Positions 45,188 through 53,185 of a stretch of DNA of 64,000 nucleotides are shown here, piece after piece (position 1 is the stretch's first letter; every line of letters starts with the position of its first letter). The notes beneath the pieces were generated by a model. That model did not search any database, was not told where the DNA came from, and worked only from the letters and a program-made list of their open reading frames with translations. Location of the stretch: contig NZ_NBDP01000015.1 of assembly GCF_004123845.1 (NCBI RefSeq), positions 62,001-126,000 on the forward strand, given 5' to 3'. Made by a program: the position numbers and the translations under genes. The DNA is from Allobosea sp. Tri-44 (GTDB lineage: Bacteria; Pseudomonadota; Alphaproteobacteria; Rhizobiales; Beijerinckiaceae).

Positions 45188-45970
45188 CTACTGCGCGGTC
45201 CAGCCGCCGTCGACCGGCAGGATGACACCGGTGATCGACTTTGCCGCATCTGAGGCGAGGAAGACAGCGAGCGCCGCCACCTCCTCGCTGGTGACGAACT
45301 GCTTGGTCGGCTGGGCATGCAGGAGCACGTCGTTGATGACCTGCTCCTTGGTCAGGCCGCGCGCCGCCATGGTCTCCGGAATCTGCTTCTCGACCAGCGG
45401 GGTCCAGACATAGCCGGGGCAGATCGCATTGGCGGTGATGCCGAAGGTCGCCGCCTCGAGCGCGACCGTCTTGGTCAGCCCGGCGATGCCGTGCTTGGCG
45501 GCGACATAGGCGCTCTTGAACGGCGAGGCGACCAGCGCATGGGCCGAGGCCGTATTGATGATCCGGCCCCATTTGCGCTGCTTCATCCCCGGCAGCGCCG
45601 CGCGGATGGCGTGGAAGGCCGCCGAGAGGTTGATCGCGATGATCGCGTCCCATTTCTCGACCGGGAATTCCTCGACCGGCGAGACGAACTGGATGCCGGC
45701 ATTGTTGACGAGGATATCGACGCCGCCGAACTCTGCCTCGGCCTCGGCGATCATCGCAGCGATCGCGCCACCATGGGCCATGTCGGCCGGCGAATAGCGC
45801 GCCTTCACCGCGAAATCGACTTCGATTCCGGCGCGCTCTTTTTCGATCGCATCCGGCTCGCCGAAGCCGTTGATGACGATGTTGGCGCCCTCGGCTGCAT
45901 AGGCGCGGGCGATGGAAAGCCCGATGCCCGAGGTCGAGCCGGTGACGACGGCAGTCTTGCCCTTGAGCAT
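45188..45970 (-). CDS. 3-hydroxybutyrate dehydrogenase
   Basis: A 260-residue SDR converting 3-hydroxybutyrate to acetoacetate with NAD+. The cofactor motif is TGSTSGIGLSIA at residues 10-21, NNAG is at about 89-92, and S142, Y155 and K159 form the active site (NTASAHALV, SAYVAAKHG). ANAICPGYVWTPLVEKQIPE and the C-terminal GVILPVDGGWTAQ match the PHB-cycle dehydrogenase family. I chose the ATG at 45970; the frame extends to 46111 without similarity. It shares a divergent region with the patatin gene. Confidence 0.93.
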   Translation of the reverse strand: MLKGKTAVVTGSTSGIGLSIARAYAAEGANIVINGFGEPDAIEKERAGIEVDFAVKARYSPADMAHGGAIAAMIAEAEAEFGGVDILVNNAGIQFVSPVEEFPVEKWDAIIAINLSAAFHAIRAALPGMKQRKWGRIINTASAHALVASPFKSAYVAAKHGIAGLTKTVALEAATFGITANAICPGYVWTPLVEKQIPETMAARGLTKEQVINDVLLHAQPTKQFVTSEEVAALAVFLASDAAKSITGVILPVDGGWTAQ

Positions 45971-46188
45971 GCTTTTGATCTCCAGCCGCGCGAACACGAC
46001 GCGATGCTGCGTCGCAAGGTCCATGCCGCTGAGGTGGAAGAGCAAGCTGACGGGGCGATGAAGCTTGTCTGACGGGGACGTGACACCGATATCCAATCCT
46101 GCCCGCGTCACATGCCTGTCACCGCCTGCCCATCAGACATGGGCGAAATCCAGCTCTCCCCAAAAACCGAGCGAACGGAAACCGCGCC

Positions 46189-47358
46189 ATGAACGCCCCT
46201 TTTGCGCCTTCGCCGTCCTCCGCTGAACGTCATCTCGGCTGGCGCCCCGAGCGTTGCGACCGTGTCGCGCTGGTGCTCCAGGGTGGCGGCGCGCTCGGCG
46301 CTTATCAGGCTGGCGTCTACCAGGCCCTGCACGAAGCCGATATCGCCCCGGACTGGGTCTCGGGCGTCTCGATCGGTGCGATCAACGCGGCGCTGATCGC
46401 CGGCAACCCGCGCGAGCGCCGGCTCGAGCGGCTGGAAACCTTCTGGAACCGCATCACCGATCGCAAGGTCTGGTGGTTCACGCCCGAAGGCGACATCTTC
46501 CGCCAGGCCCGCAACGCGACCTCGTCATTCATGACCACGGTGCTCGGCCAGCCCGGCTTCTTCGAACCACGCCGCACCAGCGCCTGGCTCGCACCAGCCG
46601 GCGCCACTGACGCGACCAGCTTCTACGACACCTCACCCCTGCGCGAGACTTTGCTCGAGCTGGTCGATTTCGACCTGATCAACGAAAAGCGCACGCATTT
46701 CTCGGTCGGCGCCGTCAACGCGCTCTCCGGCAACTTCGTCTATTTCGACAACACGCTGGAAGAGATCACGCCCGAGCATGTGATGGCCTCCGGCGCGCTG
46801 CCGCCGGCCTTCCCGACCGTGCAGATCGGCACCGAGCACTACTGGGACGGCGGCATCGTCTCCAACACGCCGCTAGCGCACCTGCTCGCCCAGGACGACA
46901 CGCTGAATTCGCTGATCTTCCAGGTCGATCTGTTCTCGTCGCGTGGCCCGATGCCGCGCACGATGCAGGACGTGATGGGCCGCCACAAGGACATCATGTA
47001 CTCCTCGCGCACCCGCATGGTCACCGATCTGTTCCAGACCCTGCAGGGCTGGAAGAAGAAGACCCATGAGGCCCTCACCCACATCCCCGAGGATGCCCTG
47101 AGCGAGGAGGACCGCAAGCTCCGCGACGAGCTCGCCTTGATCCCCGAGCACACCATCCTGCAATTGATCTACCAGCAGAAAAGCTATGAGAGTCACGCCA
47201 AGGACCACGAGTTCTCGCGCACCTCGATGAAGGATCACTGGCACTCCGGCTATGAGGACACCAAGCAGACGCTGACCCGCAAGGACTGGCTGACGATCCC
47301 GCCGGACGGCGCGGGGATCGTCACCCACGACGTCCATCGCGACTTCGAGCGGCGCTGA
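46189..47358 (+). CDS. Patatin-like phospholipase
   Basis: A 389-residue lipase of the patatin fold. The oxyanion glycines are in LVLQGGGALGAYQAGVYQAL, the nucleophile S61 is in GVSIG (residues 59-63) and the aspartate is in YWDGGIVSNTP. A DUF3734-like C-terminal domain follows. It has no signal peptide. This gene next to 3-hydroxybutyrate dehydrogenase is a familiar pairing in Rhizobiales, suggesting a link with PHB granules or lipid turnover. It converges with the DUF1272 gene. Confidence 0.88.
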   Translation: MNAPFAPSPSSAERHLGWRPERCDRVALVLQGGGALGAYQAGVYQALHEADIAPDWVSGVSIGAINAALIAGNPRERRLERLETFWNRITDRKVWWFTPEGDIFRQARNATSSFMTTVLGQPGFFEPRRTSAWLAPAGATDATSFYDTSPLRETLLELVDFDLINEKRTHFSVGAVNALSGNFVYFDNTLEEITPEHVMASGALPPAFPTVQIGTEHYWDGGIVSNTPLAHLLAQDDTLNSLIFQVDLFSSRGPMPRTMQDVMGRHKDIMYSSRTRMVTDLFQTLQGWKKKTHEALTHIPEDALSEEDRKLRDELALIPEHTILQLIYQQKSYESHAKDHEFSRTSMKDHWHSGYEDTKQTLTRKDWLTIPPDGAGIVTHDVHRDFERR

Positions 47359-47361
47359 GTT

Positions 47362-47673
47362 TCAGCGCTGGGCCGGCGGCACGTTGCGTAGCAGTTCGGT
47401 TCGCTCGCGCCGCTGCTCCTGCGTCCATTGCGAATGATGGCGCTCGGTCGAGGCCGGCCGGTTGGCGAGCCCGAGGCCGAGCCCGCCCCAGTCGCTGACA
47501 GGCCGGATCGGCCGCTGCACGAAGCCGCCGCCGCAACTCGGGCAGACGTTTTCCAGCGTCTTCTCGGCGCATTCCGCGCAATAAGTGCACTCATAGCTGC
47601 AGATGCGTGCCTCCAGCGAGGCTGGCGGCAGGTCGCAGTCGCAGAGTTCGCAGTTCGGCCGAAGTTGCAGCAT
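47362..47673 (-). CDS. DUF1272 cysteine-rich protein
   Basis: A 103-residue protein with many paired cysteines (LRPNCELCDCDL, ARICSYECTYCAEC, VCPSCGG), a likely zinc-binding module of the DUF1272 family. I chose the ATG at 47673, with GAGAGGAACG before it. It is divergent from the GlxA-type regulator across 62 bases, so the two may share control. Its function is unknown. Confidence 0.85.
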   Translation of the reverse strand: MLQLRPNCELCDCDLPPASLEARICSYECTYCAECAEKTLENVCPSCGGGFVQRPIRPVSDWGGLGLGLANRPASTERHHSQWTQEQRRERTELLRNVPPAQR

Positions 47674-47735
47674 GGCGTCGTTCCTCTCGTGGCCAAGGCT
47701 GGATGTCATGATCAGGCGATGTCATAAATGACAAG

Positions 47736-48728
47736 ATGACCTCGTTTCCTGCCATAGCAGCTCCAGCGCCGATCCGCGTCGTGATCGTGCTGTTCCCGCG
47801 CACCAAGCTGCTCGACGTCACCGGGCCACTGCAGGTTTTCAACGACGCGAAGCGCGCCGATGGCAGCGCTGTCTACGAGATCACCCTCGCCTCGGAGCAT
47901 GGCGGCCGGGTCGAGACCGATGCCGGCGTGCCGCTGCCGAGCGTCACGTTGGCCGAGGCCGCGGCGCAGCCGGTCGACACATTGCTGGTCTCGGGCGGGC
48001 GCTCGGCCCTGGAAGCGGCCGACTCGGAAGCGCTGCTCGACTTCCTGCGCGAGCAGAGCGGCAAGGTCCGCCGCCTCGGCTCGATCTGCCTCGGCGCGTT
48101 CATCCTCGCCGCCGCCGGCCTGCTCGACGGCTGCGAGGCGACGACACATTGGGAATATGCCGACCGGCTCGGCGCGGCCCATCCGGCGACCACCGTCACG
48201 CCCGACGCGATCTTCGTCAGCAATGGCAGGATCTGGACCTCGGCCGGCGTCTCGACCGGGATCGACATGGCGCTCGCCATGGTCGAGGAGGATCTCGGCC
48301 GCAAGGCGGCGCTCGATCTGGCGCGCGACCTCGTGCTCTACCTCAAGCGCCCCGGCGGCCAGTCGCAGTTCAGCGGCGAATTGCAGCGCCAGTCGCGCGA
48401 TGCCGCCGGCCGCTTCGAGCGCCTGCACGCCCATATGCGCGAGCACGCCGCCAGCGATCTCTCCGTGCCGGAGCTCGCCCACATCATGGCGATGAGCCCG
48501 CGCCATTTCGCCCGGATTTATGCACAGGAGACCGGCATGAGTCCGGCCAAGGCCGTCGAGGCGGTCCGGCTCGATCTCGTCCGCGACCTCCTGGAAGAAA
48601 GCGAGCTCGGCATCCAGCAGATCGCAGCCCGCGCCGGCTTCGGCGATGACGAGCGCCTGCGCCGCGCCTTCCTGCGCCGCTATGGCGTCGCGCCGGGCGA
48701 ATACCGGACGCGGTTCGGAAACGGATGA
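47736..48728 (+). CDS. GlxA-family AraC-type regulator
   Basis: A 330-residue regulator. An N-terminal DJ-1/PfpI domain (about residues 8-180, with the nucleophile-position cysteine in GSICLGAFILAAAGLLDG) is fused to an AraC helix-turn-helix at about 225-325 (MSPRHFARIYAQETGMSPAK, IQQIAARAGFGDDERLRRAF). GlxA-type proteins often control quaternary amine or amino acid catabolism, or the adjacent gene. It converges with the Lrp gene. Confidence 0.9.
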   Translation: MTSFPAIAAPAPIRVVIVLFPRTKLLDVTGPLQVFNDAKRADGSAVYEITLASEHGGRVETDAGVPLPSVTLAEAAAQPVDTLLVSGGRSALEAADSEALLDFLREQSGKVRRLGSICLGAFILAAAGLLDGCEATTHWEYADRLGAAHPATTVTPDAIFVSNGRIWTSAGVSTGIDMALAMVEEDLGRKAALDLARDLVLYLKRPGGQSQFSGELQRQSRDAAGRFERLHAHMREHAASDLSVPELAHIMAMSPRHFARIYAQETGMSPAKAVEAVRLDLVRDLLEESELGIQQIAARAGFGDDERLRRAFLRRYGVAPGEYRTRFGNG

Positions 48729-48733
48729 GCCGG

Positions 48734-49216
48734 CTAGCCCCGGCCCAGCTCGACCGGCACCGAATAGGAGCGCTTCACCCGTCCGAGCGCGAAGCTCGAT
48801 TCGATCGAGGCGACGTTGTCGAGCCTCGTCAGCTTGTCCTTGAGGAAGCGCTCATAGGCGGCAAGATCGCTGACGATGATGCGCAGCAGGTAATCGCGCT
48901 GGCCGGTCATCAGATAGCAGTCGGCGACTTCGGGCCAGCGCGAGACCGCCGCCGCAAAGCGGTCGAGTTCCTCCTCGCGCTGCCGCTCCAGCTTGATCGA
49001 GGCGAAGACCGAGACCGGCAGGCCGAGTTTCTCCTGGTTCACGATGGCGACATAGCCTTCGATGATCCCGGCCTCTTCCAGCAGGCGCACCCGCCTGGCG
49101 CAGGGGCTCGGCGACAGCCCGACCTTGCCGGCAAGCTCCTGCACGCTGATCCGCCCATCCGCCTGCAAGGCCTGGACGATGCGGCGATCAATATCGTCGA
49201 GCTTGAACTCTGGCAT
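48734..49216 (-). CDS. Lrp/AsnC-family regulator
   Basis: A 160-residue Lrp-type regulator: DIDRRIVQALQADGRISVQE, VGLSPSPCARRVRLLEEAGI, then a RAM domain. A 16-bp motif at 49244-49259 just upstream of its start reappears, in the same orientation to the gene, upstream of the transketolase gene at 50007. It therefore probably regulates both itself and that gene. Confidence 0.9.
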   Translation of the reverse strand: MPEFKLDDIDRRIVQALQADGRISVQELAGKVGLSPSPCARRVRLLEEAGIIEGYVAIVNQEKLGLPVSVFASIKLERQREEELDRFAAAVSRWPEVADCYLMTGQRDYLLRIIVSDLAAYERFLKDKLTRLDNVASIESSFALGRVKRSYSVPVELGRG

Positions 49217-49243
49217 TTTCCCTCGCAGGCCACCGCGAACTTA

Positions 49244-49259
49244 GCGGAAACCACCAAGA
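49244..49259 (-). promoter_or_regulatory. Shared 16-bp motif upstream of the Lrp gene
   Basis: On the minus strand the bases TCTTGGTGGTTTCCGC lie 27 bases upstream of the Lrp start. An exact copy is at 50007-50022 on the + strand upstream of the transketolase gene. Likely an Lrp operator. Confidence 0.6.
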
Positions 49260-49390
49260 GCGGAAGTAGCCGGGCAATAATTGTGACATTCCCGTCACGG
49301 TTGTAATTTTGCTGCGTTTTCAGCGTTGGCGAGCGCTGGCTTGGGAGGCCGACTCAGGTCTAGTCGGGCTCCCTCCTCTCGGATCCCGAC

Positions 49391-49993
49391 ATGCTCAACC
49401 GCCTGTTTTCGCTCTGCCTTCTCGCGGCAGCTCTCGCCGGCTGCGCCACCGTCCCGAACCCGCTCACACCGCAACAGGTCGAGACACTCCGCCTGACGAC
49501 GGTGACGGTCGAGATCGCCCCGGCGACGACCCTGTGGTGGGGCGATGGCGACCGCGCCTATGCCCGCAGCAAGGGCCTGCCGGAACAGGACGCGGAGGAG
49601 CTGTCGAAGACGCCGGAAGCGCGCACTTTCATCGCCAAAGCCGCGTCGGACAAGATTTCCTCCGCTCTCGAACACGAACTCAGGCCAGTGCTCGCCGGCC
49701 AGCGACCGGTCAAGGTCGTCGTGGCGCTGCGCGAGCTCCGCCTAACCTCGATCATCCAGCGCATCCTCGTCGGGGGCCCGCATGAGATGACTGCGGGTGT
49801 GATGATCATCGACGCCAAGACCGGCACGCCGATCCTGTCTCACCCTGGGCAGCGGTCGATCGCGCGCGCCGGCGAAGGCATAGGCGGCACGCTCGTCGAT
49901 GCAGCCTTCCTTGCGCCCCCGATCGATCGGTTGACGGGCAATTTTGCCGAGGACTTCAGGAATTGGCTCCTGCCGCAGCAGCCGCCTCAATAG
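49391..49993 (+). CDS. Predicted lipoprotein, unknown
   Basis: A 200-residue protein with a lipobox (LCLLAAALAGCATV, lipidated cysteine at residue 18). The mature part is alpha/beta (LTTVTVEIAPATTLWWGDGD, VKVVVALRELRLTSIIQRIL, MIIDAKTGTPI). It is not a recognised family, though the layout resembles periplasmic DUF4410-type lipoproteins. The gap before its ATG carries the shared motif on the far side. Confidence 0.65.
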   Translation: MLNRLFSLCLLAAALAGCATVPNPLTPQQVETLRLTTVTVEIAPATTLWWGDGDRAYARSKGLPEQDAEELSKTPEARTFIAKAASDKISSALEHELRPVLAGQRPVKVVVALRELRLTSIIQRILVGGPHEMTAGVMIIDAKTGTPILSHPGQRSIARAGEGIGGTLVDAAFLAPPIDRLTGNFAEDFRNWLLPQQPPQ

Positions 49994-50006
49994 GAATTGC
50001 CGGCGA

Positions 50007-50022
50007 TCTTGGTGGTTTCCGC
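50007..50022 (+). promoter_or_regulatory. Shared 16-bp motif upstream of the transketolase gene
   Basis: TCTTGGTGGTTTCCGC, 80 bases upstream of the ATG at 50103. It is identical to the motif upstream of the Lrp gene and forms an imperfect palindrome when extended, TGGTGG-TTT-CCGCCA. Confidence 0.6.
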
Positions 50023-50102
50023 CAAATCCGGCGGCGCGGGAGCTGATCTTTAGCTGCCTTCACCACGCGAACCATGCATGATGGCCTGCGCTGGAGGCCA
50101 TC

Positions 50103-52496
50103 ATGTCCGATCCCCGTCTGCCCATCCTTGCTGAGCTCGAGAAGAAGATTCTCTGGCTCGCGTCGTGGACGATCCACAACGCCAACCATCTGCGCGACAA
50201 TGGCGATGGCATGAAAGTCGGCGGCCACCAGGCCTCCTCGGCCTCGCTGGCGACGATCATGACGGCGCTCTACATGGCCGCGCTGAAGCCGCAGGACCGG
50301 GTGGCGGTGAAGCCGCACGCCTCGCCGATCTTCCACGCCATCAACTATCTGATGGGTCTGCAGACGCAGGAGAAGCTCGAGAACTTCCGCGGCTACAAGG
50401 GCGCGCAGAGCTATCCCTCGCGCACCAAGGACATAGACGACGTCGATTTCTCGACCGGCTCCGTCGGTCTCGGCGTGGCGCAGACGCTCTTCTCCTCGCT
50501 GGTCCAGGACTATGTGAAGGCGCATGGCTGGGCCAAGGACGCGCCCGAAGGTCGCATGGTCGCGCTGATCGGCGATGCCGAGCTCGACGAGGGCAACATC
50601 TTCGAAGCCCTGATGGAGGGCTGGAAGCATGGCCTGCGCAACACCTGGTGGGTGATCGACTATAATCGCCAGTCGCTCGACGCGGTCATCCGCGAGGGCC
50701 TCTACGACCGTTTCGAGCAGATGTTCAAGAACTTCGGCTGGGATGTCGTCACGCTGAAATACGGCTCGCTGCAGCAGGCCGCCTTCAAGGAAAAGGGCGG
50801 CGAGCGGCTGAAAGCGTGGATCGATTCCTGCCCGAACCAGCTCTACTCGGCCCTGACCTTCCAGGGCGGCGCGGCCTGGCGCAAGCGCCTGATGGACGAT
50901 CTCGGCGATCAGGGCCCGGTCACCAAGCTGATCGAGAAGCGTTCCGACGCCGACCTGTCGAAGCTGATGTGCAATCTCGGCGGCCACGATCTGCCCTCGC
51001 TGCTCGAAGCCTTCGAGGCTGTCGACCACGACCGGCCGGTCTGTTTCCTGGCCTATACGGTCAAGGGCTTCGGTCTGCCGTTGGCCGGGCACAAGGACAA
51101 CCATTCCGGGCTGATGACCAAGGAGCAGATGGAAGGCTTCAAGGCCGCCAACAGGGTCCGGCCCGGCCATGAATGGGACCTGTTCGAGGGGCTGACGCTA
51201 CCGGAGAAGGACGTCCGCGCCTTCCTCGACAAGGTGCCGTTCTTCGCGAGGGGACGCCGGCGCCATTCGGCCCCGACTCTGCCGGTTCCGGCCAAGCTCG
51301 AAGCCGGCGTCCAGGCGACGATGTCGACGCAGATGGGCTTCGGCAAGGTGCTCGACGAACTCGCCAAGCTCGGCGGCCCGCTCGCCGACCGCATCGTCAC
51401 CACCGCGCCGGACGTTACCGTCTCGACCAATCTCGGCCCCTGGGTCAACCGGCGCGGCCTGTTCGCGCGGGCCTCGATGGCGGACACCTTCAAGGACGAG
51501 CGCATCCCCTCGATGCAGAAATGGGAGTTCTCGCCGAAGGGCCAGCATATCGAGCTGGGGATCGCCGAGATGAACCTGTTCATCAATCTCTCGGCACTCG
51601 GCCTGTCGCATTCGATCTTCGGCGAGCGGTTGATCCCGATCGGCACGCTCTACGATCCCTTCATCTCGCGCGGCCTCGATGCGCTGAACTATGCCTGTTA
51701 CCAGGACGCCCGCTTCATGGTCGTCGCGACGCCGGCCGGTGTCACGCTGGCGCCCGAGGGCGGCGCGCACCAGTCGATCGCGACGCCGCTGATCGGCATG
51801 AGCCAGGACGGGCTCTGCGCCTTCGAGCCGGCCTTCGTCGACGAGCTCGCCGTGATGATGCGCTGGTCGTTCGAGTACCTGCAGAAGGATGGCGAAGGCG
51901 ATCCGGACGAGCGCACCTGGCTGCGCGACGAGACCGGCGGCTCGGTCTATCTGCGCCTCTCCACCCGCCAGGTCGAGCAGCCCAAACGGGCGATGACGCC
52001 GGAGCTGGAGCGCGACATCATAGATGGCGCCTACTGGCTGCGTAAGCCCGGCCCGAACGCCTCCGTCGTGATCGCCTATACCGGCGCCGTCGCGCCCGAG
52101 GCGATCGAGGCCGTCGGCCTGCTCGGCGAGGACCGCCGCGATGTCGGACTGCTCGCCATCACCTCGGCCGACCGGCTCAACGCCGGCTGGCAGGCAGCGG
52201 AGCGGGCGCGCCAGCGCGGCAACCATGCCGCCACCAGCCATGTCGAGCGCCTGCTCGGCGAGCTCTCGCGCGATTGCGGCATCGTCTCGGTGCTGGACGG
52301 CCATCCGGCGACGCTGGCCTGGCTCGGCAGCGTCCACGGCCACAGGCAGAAGGCGCTCGGCGTCGAGCATTTCGGCCAGACCGGCACGGTCGCCGACCTC
52401 TACCGCCATTTCGGCATCGACGCGAACGCGATCGTGCACGCGGCGAACGCAGCCGCGCCGGGCCGGCCGGTCAGGTATCTGAAGGCGCTGCCTTGA
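50103..52496 (+). CDS. Transketolase-family enzyme, AceE/MdeB-like 2-oxoacid dehydrogenase E1
   Basis: A 797-residue thiamine-diphosphate enzyme. The ThDP motif is GDAELDEGNIFEALMEGW at about 157-174, with N188 in WWVIDYNRQS. The N-terminus (ASSASLATIMTALY, FRGYKGAQSYPSRTKD) resembles the homodimeric pyruvate dehydrogenase E1 family (AceE), though it is shorter than AceE (about 890). Pseudomonas MdeB, a 2-oxobutyrate dehydrogenase E1, is a known relative controlled by an Lrp-type protein. Here an Lrp gene lies 890 bases upstream and shares a promoter motif with it. No E2 or E3 gene is near. A plain transketolase cannot be excluded. Confidence 0.75.
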   Translation: MSDPRLPILAELEKKILWLASWTIHNANHLRDNGDGMKVGGHQASSASLATIMTALYMAALKPQDRVAVKPHASPIFHAINYLMGLQTQEKLENFRGYKGAQSYPSRTKDIDDVDFSTGSVGLGVAQTLFSSLVQDYVKAHGWAKDAPEGRMVALIGDAELDEGNIFEALMEGWKHGLRNTWWVIDYNRQSLDAVIREGLYDRFEQMFKNFGWDVVTLKYGSLQQAAFKEKGGERLKAWIDSCPNQLYSALTFQGGAAWRKRLMDDLGDQGPVTKLIEKRSDADLSKLMCNLGGHDLPSLLEAFEAVDHDRPVCFLAYTVKGFGLPLAGHKDNHSGLMTKEQMEGFKAANRVRPGHEWDLFEGLTLPEKDVRAFLDKVPFFARGRRRHSAPTLPVPAKLEAGVQATMSTQMGFGKVLDELAKLGGPLADRIVTTAPDVTVSTNLGPWVNRRGLFARASMADTFKDERIPSMQKWEFSPKGQHIELGIAEMNLFINLSALGLSHSIFGERLIPIGTLYDPFISRGLDALNYACYQDARFMVVATPAGVTLAPEGGAHQSIATPLIGMSQDGLCAFEPAFVDELAVMMRWSFEYLQKDGEGDPDERTWLRDETGGSVYLRLSTRQVEQPKRAMTPELERDIIDGAYWLRKPGPNASVVIAYTGAVAPEAIEAVGLLGEDRRDVGLLAITSADRLNAGWQAAERARQRGNHAATSHVERLLGELSRDCGIVSVLDGHPATLAWLGSVHGHRQKALGVEHFGQTGTVADLYRHFGIDANAIVHAANAAAPGRPVRYLKALP

Positions 52497-52501
52497 TACA
52501 G

Positions 52502-52596
52502 GTCATCATGCTCGGGCTTGACCCGAGCATCCCGGAAACCAGTTCTCTCTGGTCACGAGATTCTCGGGTCTGCGCTTCGCTCCGCCCGAGAATGAC
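52502..52596 (+). repeat. Extragenic repeat, family B, copy 3
   Basis: GTCATCATGCTCGGGCTTGA, CCCGAGCATC and the end CGCTCCGCCCGAGAATGAC. It sits between the convergent transketolase and the hypothetical gene at 52603. Confidence 0.85.
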
Positions 52597-52602
52597 GCTC
52601 TT

Positions 52603-53085
52603 TCACGCCTCGCCGGTGTAGCGGCTGGTCAGATAAGCCTCGAGATCGGCCTCGCTGCGCGGCGACAGCAGGAACCTCCGCCAGGCCGCGGTCTCGTGCG
52701 AGACCGCCGTCATCTCCCAGATGCAGAACGTCCCGCGATGGGCATGCGGCGCATCGAACGGCGCGAACGCCGTCATGCCTTCGTCGATGAACTGCACGGT
52801 TTCCCAGAGCTCATTGGTGCCGCGCCAGGTACAGAGCAGCAGGAAATGGAAATGCTCGCCGCAGCGATGCAGGATGGCGAAGCCGACCTCGCCGTGCCGG
52901 CGAGCCGCAAAACCTTCGGCCGCTTCTCGTGCCAGCGCGATAGTCGCAGCCTTGATGCCTGCTTCTGCGATCTCATACCATTTCAGCACGGCCTGCGGCG
53001 CGACCAGATTGTCGCCGGTCGCCACCTGCTTCAGCTGGGCGCCCCGCCCCGCGGGCGCGTCCATTTCCACGATCCGCACTGCCAT
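52603..53085 (-). CDS. Conserved hypothetical protein
   Basis: A 160-residue soluble protein with no recognised domain. It has an aromatic and histidine-rich mid part (VGFAILHRCGEHFHFLLLCT, WRGTNELWETVQFIDEG) and a C-terminal HETAAWRRFLLSPRSEADLE. The composition and codon use match neighbouring genes, so it is probably a real gene. The frame begins MAVRIVEMDAPAG. Confidence 0.6.
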   Translation of the reverse strand: MAVRIVEMDAPAGRGAQLKQVATGDNLVAPQAVLKWYEIAEAGIKAATIALAREAAEGFAARRHGEVGFAILHRCGEHFHFLLLCTWRGTNELWETVQFIDEGMTAFAPFDAPHAHRGTFCIWEMTAVSHETAAWRRFLLSPRSEADLEAYLTSRYTGEA

Positions 53086-53185
53086 CCTCCCGCGCAGTCA
53101 GGCTTCGAAGCCGCCTGCGGGCCACGATAGCGCGCTTGCTGCCAGCTGGAGTCTGTAGCGATGCCGGGCTGCCCCGGGCGAAAGG

